Positions 16,273-24,643 of a stretch of 43,809 nucleotides of DNA are shown piece by piece. A program made the position numbers and the translations under genes. Under the pieces are notes generated by a model. That model did no database searches, was not told where the DNA came from, and saw nothing but the letters and a program-made list of their open reading frames with translations. The stretch is from Pseudomonadota bacterium (lineage in GTDB: Bacteria; Myxococcota_A; UBA9160; JADFDR01). The stretch is taken from positions 1-43,809 of the forward strand of contig PIVT01000029.1 in the NCBI GenBank assembly GCA_003353845.1, read 5' to 3'. Position 1 is the stretch's first letter; each line of letters begins with the position of its first letter.

Positions 16273-17616
16273 TCAAATAAAGACTTCGACTCGCCCGTCC
16301 TCGATTCTGTACTTGATGCCCGTCATATCCAGTTCCGATATGAAGTTGGTTCGATTGGTTTCACTGGGACCCAGGCACCTGCCCTCTCCATCAAAGTAAA
16401 AGCCGTGGAAGGGGCATTGTATTCGATCCTCTGTGATCTCTCCTCCACACCCCAGGTGGGCACCTTGGTGCGGGCAATACGCATCGAACACACGAATCTC
16501 CCCATGCGCATTCTTGATGGCTACCAGTGCTTCATTGGAAACGCTGTAAGGGTAAACAATCCCCTCTTTTATATTCGCAGCATCGTCCAGGTATTCCCAT
16601 TGCCTCAGGTCTGGAGACTTCTCTTCCACAACCGGGGGTACAAAATCCTTTGGATAGAAGGTCTCTCCCCAACGACGCACATCAGCCAAATGCTTTTCAA
16701 CCGGCAGGAGTTTAAGATCTTGGAATCTCTTATTGGCCCAGATGACGGAATCGGCATGGAATTCGTTCTGAACAAAATTTGCCAATATAGCTGCAAGCAC
16801 ATCACAAAGGGCAGTCTTGGGCGAAACCCAGGAAAAAATTCGCTCGGCCCATTTTGGGAAGGTCTCCGGATCCACTGCAATGGTCACATACAACCGGGTT
16901 CCGTGATCCCCTTCAGGAGTCAGGCTAACCAGAGAGTGGAATTCCAGATTCCCGATCCCCTCTGCCGACACCGTCGCCAATCCCGGTCCGTGATAAACAA
17001 AATCGTGATGCAGGTTTAATAGAGGTACAAATTTTGAAATGATCCGACCCTTAAGATCGGTCGTACTTGCCCCGTAGTTGATGGCTGCATCTTGCTTCAG
17101 CGTGATTGTTTCTTCCGAGATCACATGATCGTACAGCTTGGAAGAATTCCACAGATGAACTTTTTCGAAATGCAGATTGTCTGACCCGTTTTCGACAAAA
17201 TCCATAATGTGAGTCTTATCAAACTGGCTCACCTTGCTGGATACATACTTCGAGGTAAAAGGCTTTTCAAAGATTACGGGAAAGGGGCGATCTGGCGTTA
17301 GTAAATCATCTCCATACCACACAAAGATGAGGCTGTATTTCACAACGACACTCATCTCATGCTGGCCTTCAAAGAAAACCGAGTAGGACTTCTCACCCGA
17401 TCCATCTTTCGCCTCCGTAGACTGAACGGTGACAAAGGAATCGAGGAAAAGGAGTTTGGCGGGCTGTGTGTCTTCAAACTTTTTAACAGGAATCAGATTG
17501 AACCAGGTATTCATTCGCTGTGGACGAGCGTCGATTCGCTGACGACTCACATCACTCAAGACCGGAATGGAGCTACTGGACTGATCACTATTCTCACTGC
17601 TATCCGCACCAGACAT
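16273..17616 (-). CDS. Rieske non-heme iron oxygenase with C-terminal Rieske domain (domain-shuffled)
   Basis: 447 residues from an ATG with AAGGGAAGG upstream (a GTG at 17637 is less likely). The catalytic-domain iron motif E142-x3-D146-x2-H149-x4-H154 (in VENGSDNLHFEKVH) and the later ligand region with Asp289 (HADSVIWANKR) match KshA- and cholesterol-7-desaturase-like Rieske oxygenases. The intact [2Fe-2S] domain follows them: Cys381-x-His383 ... Cys401-x2-His404 (YCPHQGAHLG, QCPFHGF). In ordinary family members the Rieske domain comes first. Residues about 37-103 resemble Rieske-domain edges (TWFNLIPVKKFED, SLIFVWYGDD) but lack the Cys/His cluster ligands. The enzyme would oxidise or desaturate a hydrophobic, perhaps steroidal, substrate and needs a reductase not seen here. 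It is convergent with the MtmB-like gene. Confidence 0.85.
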   Translation of the reverse strand: MSGADSSENSDQSSSSIPVLSDVSRQRIDARPQRMNTWFNLIPVKKFEDTQPAKLLFLDSFVTVQSTEAKDGSGEKSYSVFFEGQHEMSVVVKYSLIFVWYGDDLLTPDRPFPVIFEKPFTSKYVSSKVSQFDKTHIMDFVENGSDNLHFEKVHLWNSSKLYDHVISEETITLKQDAAINYGASTTDLKGRIISKFVPLLNLHHDFVYHGPGLATVSAEGIGNLEFHSLVSLTPEGDHGTRLYVTIAVDPETFPKWAERIFSWVSPKTALCDVLAAILANFVQNEFHADSVIWANKRFQDLKLLPVEKHLADVRRWGETFYPKDFVPPVVEEKSPDLRQWEYLDDAANIKEGIVYPYSVSNEALVAIKNAHGEIRVFDAYCPHQGAHLGCGGEITEDRIQCPFHGFYFDGEGRCLGPSETNRTNFISELDMTGIKYRIEDGRVEVFI

Positions 17617-17736
17617 GGGCACCCTTCCCTTATACACTTTTAGATTGTCGCATGATCGCCTAACCCCAAGCCAACGATATGATATCCATAGAATCTTGCA
17701 AAGCCCAAGCTACCCAGATATCCTGCAAAAACACAG

Positions 17737-17748
17737 CTAACAAGTTAG
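17737..17748. promoter_or_regulatory. Small inverted repeat CTAAC-AA-GTTAG in divergent promoter region
   Basis: Perfect five-base arms around AA, in the 177-base gap between the Rieske gene and the SDR. It matches seven of the eight fixed bases of the KstR operator pattern TnnAACnnGTTnnA (first T is G here), known from actinobacterial cholesterol regulons. Such a short pattern can occur by chance. Confidence 0.25.
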
Positions 17749-17793
17749 AATACCACGAGTTTCCCCCCGACCCTACATGAGGTGACACGTTCA

Positions 17794-18432
17794 ATGAAAA
17801 TCACAATCTTTGGTGCCACAGGCGCCCTTGGCCGCGAATGTCTCAAACAATCACTGGACGCGGGACACCAGGTAACCGTGTTGGTTCGAACCGCCTCAAA
17901 ACTCCCCAATGAACTAAGGGAACGAGCCACTGTGATCGAGGGTGACGCTCTCGAGGCCAGCGATGTCGCCAAGGCTCTACCCAACGACACTGGGGCCATC
18001 CTTTTTGCCGTTGGTGTGGTCAAGGGGTCGCCCGATAACCTGTGCACCGATGTCACCCGCCACATTCTAGAGGTCATGGATCGCACGGATATAGACCGAC
18101 TCATCTGGTGTGGTGGCGGAAGCGTTCTTCGTGACGAGGATCAAATCACTTTCGGCGCAAAGTTCGTCAAGGCCTTCTCCAAGCTGTTCATGGCAAAGAA
18201 ACACAACGACAAAGAGAACCAGTTAGCGCTGTTCGATCAGCATCCCGATGTGGGTTGGATTGGGATTCGCCCTCTGCAAATGAAAGCGGGGCCCAAGAAA
18301 GGCAGTTACCGAGTCGGCTACGAAGCCTTCAGTGGCATGTCCTCCATCAGCTTCGCCGATTGTGCACATGCCATGGTCCACATGCTTCAAGATGACACGT
18401 GGCTGGGGAAGGCACCGATCATTCAATACTGA
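17794..18432 (+). CDS. NmrA-like NAD(P)-binding SDR
   Basis: 212 residues beginning MKITIFGATGALGRECL, with the GxxGxxG nucleotide site of atypical SDRs (NmrA/HSCARG/BVR-B-like). No YxxxK pair is visible, as expected for this class, which includes sensors as well as reductases. The ATG at 17794 has GAGGTGA upstream; a GTG four codons earlier is less likely. It is convergent with the P450 gene after 20 bases. Substrate unknown. Confidence 0.82.
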   Translation: MKITIFGATGALGRECLKQSLDAGHQVTVLVRTASKLPNELRERATVIEGDALEASDVAKALPNDTGAILFAVGVVKGSPDNLCTDVTRHILEVMDRTDIDRLIWCGGGSVLRDEDQITFGAKFVKAFSKLFMAKKHNDKENQLALFDQHPDVGWIGIRPLQMKAGPKKGSYRVGYEAFSGMSSISFADCAHAMVHMLQDDTWLGKAPIIQY

Positions 18433-18452
18433 AGCATCGTGAGACCCGTCGC

Positions 18453-19691
18453 TTATTTCTCCGGGTCGAAGGTAATGTTCATTTCCTTGATGGAATTGAC
18501 GAAGTAAGAGCGCACAAATCTGGGTTCGCCCTTAAGGCGGGGATTGCGCAGGCGCGGAATCAGTTCTTCAAAGATGCATTTCAATTCCAGACGGGCCAGG
18601 TGCGAGCCAATGCAAAAGTGCGTACCGATTCCAAAAGAGCGCAGGTCTGTGGACAGACTGGGCAAGCGTTCGGCGCGGCGCACGTCGAAGGTCATGGAGT
18701 CGTCACCGAAGACTGCTTCGTCATGGTTGGCGGCGTGGTAGTGCAGGACCAACTTGTCACCCTTCTTTATTTGCTGGCCGGCTAGCTCCACATCTTCCGT
18801 GGCGGTACGACGCATGGAAATAAAGGCGGTGTTGTAACGCAGCATTTCTTCCGTGGCATTTTCGATCTTGTCGGGGTTGTCCACCAGGTATTGCAATTGA
18901 TCCGGGTTTTCCATCAGCAAGCGCATGCCCTGCGCGGTGATGGCGCGGGTACTCTCATTGCCCGCCACCATGATCAGAATAAACATCCAGATAAAATTAT
19001 CCTCAGAGATTGGAACGCCGTCGATCTCGCCGTCCAACAGAGTCCCGGTGATATTATCCATGGGATTCGTCTTGTGTTTTTCCGCCAAGGACAAGCAGTA
19101 CGCAATCACATTGGAAGCAGCGACCTGACCCTCTAGTTCCGAGGTGGACATATCCGGATCGTCGGCAAACATCATTGTGTTGGTCCAGTCGAAGAAGTCC
19201 TTGCGGTCAGCGAGATCAACACCCATTAGCTCGAGAATCGCCAGCAGCGGCAATTCCGCGGCCACCTCCGAAACAAACTCACACTCCCCTCGACTGGCTA
19301 CCGCATCAACTATTCCCTTGGCATAGGCACGGAACTTATCGGTGTAGGAATCCACCCTCTTGGGCTTAAACGCTGCACTCACGACCTGGCGCATTTTCAG
19401 GTGATGGGGCGGGTCCATATTGATCACCATCTTTTGGTGCATACTTTCCACGACTTCCTGCTCTTGCTCCATGGGGTAACAAGTACGCTCCGCCGAAGAA
19501 AACAACCGTGGGTTCTTGGAGATAAAATCGATTTCCTTCACATGCACCACCGCCCAGTAAGGAACACCTGTGATGGGATCTTCCATTTTGATCACCGGAC
19601 CCAGCTTTCGAAACTTTTGCAGTTCGGCATAAGGCATGCCTTTGGCATAAGTATCCGGGTCGAGCAGATTGGCGTAGGGGCACGAACTCAT
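18453..19691 (-). CDS. Cytochrome P450
   Basis: Bacterial class I-type soluble P450, 412 residues. All key motifs are intact: I-helix AGNEST (243-248), ExxR in EEMLRY (Glu282, Arg285), and the heme loop F353-x2-G356-x3-C360-x-G362 (FGIGTHFCIG). The end (FVRSYFVNSIKEM) resembles CYP125/CYP142-type steroid or fatty-acid hydroxylases, suggesting but not proving a hydrophobic substrate. The start at 19691 follows GGAGACAGGA; the longer in-frame extension lies over the divergent methyltransferase gene and is rejected. A ferredoxin and reductase partner are not adjacent. NAD(P)-SDR and Rieske neighbours fit a lipid or steroid modification locus. Confidence 0.92.
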   Translation of the reverse strand: MSSCPYANLLDPDTYAKGMPYAELQKFRKLGPVIKMEDPITGVPYWAVVHVKEIDFISKNPRLFSSAERTCYPMEQEQEVVESMHQKMVINMDPPHHLKMRQVVSAAFKPKRVDSYTDKFRAYAKGIVDAVASRGECEFVSEVAAELPLLAILELMGVDLADRKDFFDWTNTMMFADDPDMSTSELEGQVAASNVIAYCLSLAEKHKTNPMDNITGTLLDGEIDGVPISEDNFIWMFILIMVAGNESTRAITAQGMRLLMENPDQLQYLVDNPDKIENATEEMLRYNTAFISMRRTATEDVELAGQQIKKGDKLVLHYHAANHDEAVFGDDSMTFDVRRAERLPSLSTDLRSFGIGTHFCIGSHLARLELKCIFEELIPRLRNPRLKGEPRFVRSYFVNSIKEMNITFDPEK

Positions 19692-19832
19692 GTGTCCTGT
19701 CTCCATATATTGGAAAGGTAATTGTCGGTAGGATGGCCGGAAAGCATAACCTAGGATCTGGCGGGGAGCGACAGAGGAAAATGCGTTAGATTTCCGCCTC
19801 GATTGCACCGCCCCGCACTTGGAGATTTTGCA

Positions 19833-20492
19833 ATGCCTCATGACCGCGCGCCAGATCCCTTGGCTGCTTTGGATGCCGAGCAGTTGGGAGAGACCAGTAC
19901 CGGGACACTGCGCCATTACAATGATGGAGCCCGATCTTTTTGGGAGGAAACCCGCGACCATGACGTGAGCCAAAACATCTCCGCCCTGCTTCGCCATCTT
20001 CCCGAATCTGGACCTTACACGATTCTAGACCTGGGCTGTGGGCCGGGCCGGGACCTGGTCACCTTTCGAGATCTTGGCCACGAGACCTTTGGGTTGGATG
20101 GTGCAGAACATTTCGTGCGGTTGGCTCAAGAGCATTCCAGTTGTGAAGTTTTTCATCAGAACTTCTTGAACCTGGATCTCCCCGACCAACGCTTTGACGG
20201 TATCTTTGCCAACGCTGTGCTCTTTCATGTTCCAAGCCAGGAACTGCCCCGAGTGCTCGGACAGCTATGGCATTCGCTCAAGCCCGGTGGCGCCCTATTT
20301 TCTTCCAATCCCCACGGCTCCAATGACGAAGGCTGGTCAGGGGATCGCTACTGCTGCTTCTTGGATCTCCCCACCTACAAGCGCTTCATGACCCAGGCAC
20401 AGTTCGTCGAACTGGAGCACTATTACCGGCCCACCGGAAAACCACGTCACCTCCAACCCTGGCTCGCCTCCGTCTGGCGCAAACCCGAGTAA
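19833..20492 (+). CDS. Class I SAM-dependent methyltransferase
   Basis: 219 residues. Motif I is ILDLGCGPGRDL (about residue 66), followed by GLDGAEHFV (motif II region), FDGIFANAVLFHVP (motif IV) and LKPGGALF (motif V), the UbiE/Tam-like methyltransferase_11/25 pattern. The start at 19833 has TTGGAGA upstream; the earlier in-frame start at 19803 is weaker. It is divergent from the P450. Substrate not predictable. Confidence 0.85.
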   Translation: MPHDRAPDPLAALDAEQLGETSTGTLRHYNDGARSFWEETRDHDVSQNISALLRHLPESGPYTILDLGCGPGRDLVTFRDLGHETFGLDGAEHFVRLAQEHSSCEVFHQNFLNLDLPDQRFDGIFANAVLFHVPSQELPRVLGQLWHSLKPGGALFSSNPHGSNDEGWSGDRYCCFLDLPTYKRFMTQAQFVELEHYYRPTGKPRHLQPWLASVWRKPE

Positions 20493-20537
20493 ACTCTCCA
20501 AACGAGACCCTTCACCAATCCATTCACAGACAGGAAA

Positions 20538-21044
20538 CTACCCTTCCGCTTGCGAGCGCGGGTCGCCTTGGGCGTCTCCCCAGCCCTCCTCGTAAGGCGC
20601 TACGTAGCTCCATTTGGTTGCGATAAAGGAAAATTTCCATACACCGTCGACACGGACGTACTCTTCGATATAGCGACCCGCCATCCACTGCGCTTTCTTT
20701 GTAATCGCATTGGTGGTCGGTGCTTCGAAGTACCAGCGCCCTGTGGCTTGATCGCCATCGACGTCAATCACCGAGTTGTGAACGAAGTGCTGGCAGAAAG
20801 AGACGGAGTTGGCAACAACCTGGCCGAAGAAGAAATGAAGTCCTTCCTGGCCGTGAAAGACAGACCCCTCGCCCATACCGAAATCCACCGAGGCATCCTC
20901 CGCAAAAAGCGCGACCAAGGCTTCGCGATTTTTTTCCTCACCAATGCCTGCATCACATAGATCGCAGTAGGTGGCCTTGAGAATGCGTATTTCTTCGATG
21001 TCTTCCAAGCGCTTGATGCGTGCTTCTAATTTCTGGATATCCAA
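20538..21044 (-). CDS. NTF2-like/SnoaL family protein
   Basis: 168 residues with the SnoaL-like/ring-hydroxylating-dioxygenase-beta-type fold pattern: IKRLEDIEEIRILKATYCDLCD at the N-terminus, LFAEDASVDFGMGEG (about 46-60), HFVHNSVIDVDGDQATGRWYFEAPT (about 85-110), then RYIEEYVRVDGVWKFSFI. Such proteins act as small dehydratases, isomerases or hydrolases, often with steroid or aromatic pathways. The start is a TTG with GGGAG seven bases upstream. It converges on the methyltransferase gene. Confidence 0.8.
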   Translation of the reverse strand: MDIQKLEARIKRLEDIEEIRILKATYCDLCDAGIGEEKNREALVALFAEDASVDFGMGEGSVFHGQEGLHFFFGQVVANSVSFCQHFVHNSVIDVDGDQATGRWYFEAPTTNAITKKAQWMAGRYIEEYVRVDGVWKFSFIATKWSYVAPYEEGWGDAQGDPRSQAEG

Positions 21045-21099
21045 CCTATAGCTCCCGAGGTACTAAGCGAATCGCGTCAAAAAGCAAACCTCAAACCAT

Positions 21100-22260
21100 C
21101 TACGGTGTAGATGAGAAGGAAGAGCCGTTGCGGATCGAATCCGTTAGTTCTTTATGCCACGAAGGGTCTTCCCACATCCCCTTATGATGCGGCTGGCAGA
21201 AGTTATTCGTACAAATCCCTGTCCAGCCCAACTCAATCGCTCGCTCTACCGCCAGTTCCGTAAACGTACGAACCCACTTCCACTCATGTTCCACCGAAGG
21301 AAGATCACAATAGTTCGTGGGGCCCCACCCTTCTGTTGTAATCAATGGAAGATTATTTTTGGCGGCCCAGCATGACCACGTCTTCATTTGTGGCGTCAGA
21401 ATCGTATCAAGCCACTCTCTTAATTGCCTATCCGAAACTGAGGCCACCCGCTTCGCATGCCACTGCGTTCCACCAGGCAACTCCAATAATGAAGCGATTT
21501 GCAAACTCGTCATTTTCCATTGAAAGCTGTCCGTCAGCCAGCAATGTACCTCTGCGACATCAAAGTTCGATGCATCCAATGCGCGGACTTTCGCCCCTGA
21601 AAAGTCGCAAAAGGAATAGCAAAACTTTAACGATGGCCATTTTTCTTGAAGCCCTCTTATCCCAAACGTCAGATACTCTTGCATGCGAGCAGTCCACTTT
21701 TTTCGCCAAGGCAGGCCTCGCACCCCAACCCCCAATGGTGTTGAGAAACTGGATCCAAAAATATCTTTCGCGGGACCTGGCGCCCAAAGGTCAACAGGGA
21801 ATTCATTGCACAAATCAACCCACTGAATAGAATCCAGCAGACCTGCCTCTTGGATGCACTTTAATGTCTCGTCCCAAATCCAAACATAATCCTCAGGAGA
21901 AGAAATCTGCTTAAACCTTCCAGCGCTGTCAGGGACAAACCATGAAGACAGGCCGACGGTAATAGAACGATCTCTACATTTGCTTATGAAATCAATCAGA
22001 TCTTTGCGCGGAGAAATTTCCACGGCCTTGTGATTGCCCCACATGAATCTTTTTCGCTGCGGAAGGATGGTGGCGGTCTGACTGACGGAACCCTTTGGTC
22101 CAGGCGCAACCAGATACGGAAAAGCATCTATGCGAACATTGTCGTAACCCCGCGCTGCGAGCTGATCGAGCACTTTGTCCCAATCGGCATACTCCGCTTC
22201 GTCACCAAAGCGACGCGTGGCCCATGAAAAATCCCACATCGCCGTAGAAAACATCTTCAA
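21100..22260 (-). CDS. Cellulase-like glycoside hydrolase (clan GH-A, GH5-like)
   Basis: 386 residues forming a TIM-barrel glycosidase of the cellulase-like family. Candidate catalytic residues are Glu153 in DLCNEFPVD (acid/base after Asn, end of strand 4) and Glu310 in LITTEGWGP (nucleophile, end of strand 7), as in clan GH-A. No signal peptide is seen (starts MKMFSTAMWDFSW), so it is probably cytoplasmic. Its ATG overlaps the stop of the GH3 gene by three to four bases, so the two are one translation-coupled unit. Substrate specificity is unclear; a beta-glucoside or beta-linked disaccharide conjugate is likely from the partner. Confidence 0.78.
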   Translation of the reverse strand: MKMFSTAMWDFSWATRRFGDEAEYADWDKVLDQLAARGYDNVRIDAFPYLVAPGPKGSVSQTATILPQRKRFMWGNHKAVEISPRKDLIDFISKCRDRSITVGLSSWFVPDSAGRFKQISSPEDYVWIWDETLKCIQEAGLLDSIQWVDLCNEFPVDLWAPGPAKDIFGSSFSTPLGVGVRGLPWRKKWTARMQEYLTFGIRGLQEKWPSLKFCYSFCDFSGAKVRALDASNFDVAEVHCWLTDSFQWKMTSLQIASLLELPGGTQWHAKRVASVSDRQLREWLDTILTPQMKTWSCWAAKNNLPLITTEGWGPTNYCDLPSVEHEWKWVRTFTELAVERAIELGWTGICTNNFCQPHHKGMWEDPSWHKELTDSIRNGSSFSSTP

Positions 22261-24374
22261 GAGCCGCCTCCCAGCGTGCCGCTTAAGCGAATATCCCGCG
22301 AGGAAGATCCGATGTCGATTCGATACACAAGTTCTTCAAGCACCCAGCTTTCGGCTTGTGTATCCCAATAACGCAATTCCTCAAGGGGAACTTCAATGGA
22401 CACTCTTTTCGTTTCTCCTGGCGACAAGGTAATTTTCTCAAAGCCTTTCAGATCCCGAACTGCGCGCTCAACAGCAGAATTGACGTAGCCCACATAAAGC
22501 TGCGCCACCTCTTTGCCTGCGACAGCACCACTATTGGTAAGATCAAAGGAGGCGACAATAAACTCTGCCTCCTGTTGAGCCGACAAACTCAGCTGAAGAT
22601 TACTGTACTCAAAGGAGGTGTAGCTCAAACCGTGACCAAAGGGATACTGAGGATTGAGGCCTTCATGGTCATAGTGGCGATACCCCTGATAAAAGCCATA
22701 GGTCACCGAAGGCTTTAGCGATCCAAACTCATAGAGTTGCCCCTCATCCACTGGCCAACTAATAGGTGTCTTGCCACTTGGATTATTTTCACCAAAGATG
22801 GTTTCCCCAATGGCCACACCGCCTTTCACGCCCGGGTACCACGCCATCAACACCGCGCCCGCGCATTCCTCCCAATCGGCGACGGTGACCGCCGAACCGG
22901 CCTGAAGCACTACAACCACACGCTTATTGCTTGCTGATGCCGTTTTGATCAGCGCGATATCCTCGGCGTGAATTGAAAGATCGCGACGGTCTCCGCCTCT
23001 ACCCGGATGAATGTATTTGAACTGACGAATCCACTCACCTTCGTCACAAGCATTTAGCGATGCAATCACAATCACCGCATCTGCAGACCTCGTGGCTTCC
23101 TGCGCTTTATCCGTTGCTAGATCCGTGTAGTGGTCAACATTCACGTTGTGAGCCGCCGCGGCAATCCCCTGCAAAGGGCTTACGGCCTCTTCACCGTCAT
23201 CTTTCACCTGGCTCGACCCCAGATCACCAAGACTGACGATGTCCGCAGAACCTCCAAGCACGACAAGATTGCGTATCTCCGCAGCGCTGAGTGGAAGGTT
23301 ATGATTTTCATTCTTGAGAAGCGTAATACTTTCACGAGAGGCTTCTAATGCAAGCGCCCTGCTTTCAGGGGCTTTAATCACGCTAGACGGAACCTTTTTA
23401 ACTTCCTCGAAATAACCCCACTCAAACTTTTTCCGAAGGATTCGTCGATTAATGTCATCAATGGTTGATTCCGAGATGTGTCCTGCGGCAATGGCCTTCT
23501 TGAGTTTCTTTCTCTTGAAGTGTTTTGCGATTGGCATCTCAACATCAAGGCCATTGTTCGCAGCAGCAACGGTACTCACAACCCCATCCACCCAATCGGA
23601 CATGACAAAACCATCAAAACCCCACTCGCCCTTGAGGATGTCCTGAAGTAAATGCTTATTCTCACTCGCGTAAGTACCATTTACCTGGTTATAAGACGTC
23701 ATAACGGAAGCGACCTTGGCTTTCTGCACGGCCTTTCTAAAATGTGGAAGATAGATTTCACGCAGGGTTCGCTCGTCAACATTCACGTCAACCTTGTAAC
23801 GGTTCTCCTCAATACTATTGAGTGCATAGTGTTTCACCTGGGCTTGAAGGTGGTTTTGAATACCAGTTATTGCGCTCACGCCCATCTCACCCATATGAAA
23901 GGTATCTTCGCCGTAGGTTTCTTGCGCACGACCCATACCCGGATGGCGAACAATCGTAAGCACCGGGGAAAGGAAAGCGTTCATGCCAAAGGCTGCTGCT
24001 TCCAATGCAATTCGACTATGTACACGGTATTCCAAATCAGGATCCCAGGAAGCTCCACGTGCCATGGCCACAGGGAATGCCGTTGCTCTAGCAGTCGCCC
24101 CCCTGGAACCTGAGATCGTATAGACCCTACAGGGAGGAATTCCCAGGCGTTCATTCTCCGAAGTCTCAAACCTGGCATCCAATCCTCCGGCGATACTCCA
24201 GATTTTCTTTGGGGAGGCCATGAGATGAAGCTTCTCTTCAAGCGTCATATAACTCAGCAAGTCTTCTACGCGCTCTTCCACTGGCAGTTCTGGCTTTTGA
24301 TAGTTCGCCCCTGTCACAGGCTCGGGCTTCTTCCGACCGAACAATCGCCCGACGGATGCGAAAATCGACATCAT
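22257..24374 (-). CDS. Glycoside hydrolase family 3 (beta-glucosidase-like)
   Basis: 705 residues with the GH3 layout: N-terminal (beta/alpha)8 domain (about 30-310) with KHYALNSIEENR (about 181-192) and the nucleophile Asp260 in GFVMSDW; then the alpha/beta sandwich domain (about 340-560), where Glu in NACDEGEW (about 460) may be the acid/base; then a C-terminal fibronectin III-like domain with LSYTSFEYSNL. No signal peptide is present, so it should act in the cytoplasm. The ATG at 24374 is taken; a TTG six codons upstream (24392) is the alternative. It is coupled to the cellulase-like gene. The pair lacks a sugar transporter or regulator nearby. Confidence 0.9.
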   Translation of the reverse strand: MMSIFASVGRLFGRKKPEPVTGANYQKPELPVEERVEDLLSYMTLEEKLHLMASPKKIWSIAGGLDARFETSENERLGIPPCRVYTISGSRGATARATAFPVAMARGASWDPDLEYRVHSRIALEAAAFGMNAFLSPVLTIVRHPGMGRAQETYGEDTFHMGEMGVSAITGIQNHLQAQVKHYALNSIEENRYKVDVNVDERTLREIYLPHFRKAVQKAKVASVMTSYNQVNGTYASENKHLLQDILKGEWGFDGFVMSDWVDGVVSTVAAANNGLDVEMPIAKHFKRKKLKKAIAAGHISESTIDDINRRILRKKFEWGYFEEVKKVPSSVIKAPESRALALEASRESITLLKNENHNLPLSAAEIRNLVVLGGSADIVSLGDLGSSQVKDDGEEAVSPLQGIAAAAHNVNVDHYTDLATDKAQEATRSADAVIVIASLNACDEGEWIRQFKYIHPGRGGDRRDLSIHAEDIALIKTASASNKRVVVVLQAGSAVTVADWEECAGAVLMAWYPGVKGGVAIGETIFGENNPSGKTPISWPVDEGQLYEFGSLKPSVTYGFYQGYRHYDHEGLNPQYPFGHGLSYTSFEYSNLQLSLSAQQEAEFIVASFDLTNSGAVAGKEVAQLYVGYVNSAVERAVRDLKGFEKITLSPGETKRVSIEVPLEELRYWDTQAESWVLEELVYRIDIGSSSRDIRLSGTLGGGS

Positions 24375-24521
24375 TGGAGAGGCTTCCTTCAAGATTCACT
24401 CCCTATCAAAAAGCTCGAACTCTTCATGCGAATTCCTGACTCTAGTCTTTCGCAACAGGAAAGACCAAACGCGAAAGCATGGCGCGAAATGTCGCACCGC
24501 GATTAAGAACCCTTAGGTAGT

Positions 24522-24550
24522 TTGTCAAGATTTTCTCCGGTCGTTACAAT
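24522..24550 (+). promoter_or_regulatory. Sigma70-type promoter of etfB-etfA-acyl-CoA dehydrogenase
   Basis: TTGTCA (24522-24527) and TACAAT (24545-24550) are separated by exactly 17 bases, placing the transcription start near 24557, about 87 bases before the etfB start codon. No competing gene lies in this gap. Confidence 0.6.
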
Positions 24551-24559
24551 CGCTCGGGT

Positions 24560-24582
24560 TCAGACGCAAAGTCAGACGCAAA
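24560..24582 (+). repeat. Tandem 11-base direct repeat at the etf transcription start
   Basis: TCAGACGCAAA occurs at 24560-24570 and again at 24572-24582, one base apart. The repeat begins about three bases after the predicted +1 of the etf promoter. It could bind a regulator or lie in the 5' leader. Confidence 0.55.
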
Positions 24583-24643
24583 AATGTGAATGTTCAGACC
24601 AGAAGCCAGGGTTGGCGACGCAGAGACAAGACTGGGAATGACT

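Noticed and set aside
19692-19997. N-terminal extension of the P450 frame
   Set aside because: It overlaps the divergent methyltransferase gene, lacks P450 similarity, and a good Shine-Dalgarno precedes the ATG at 19691.
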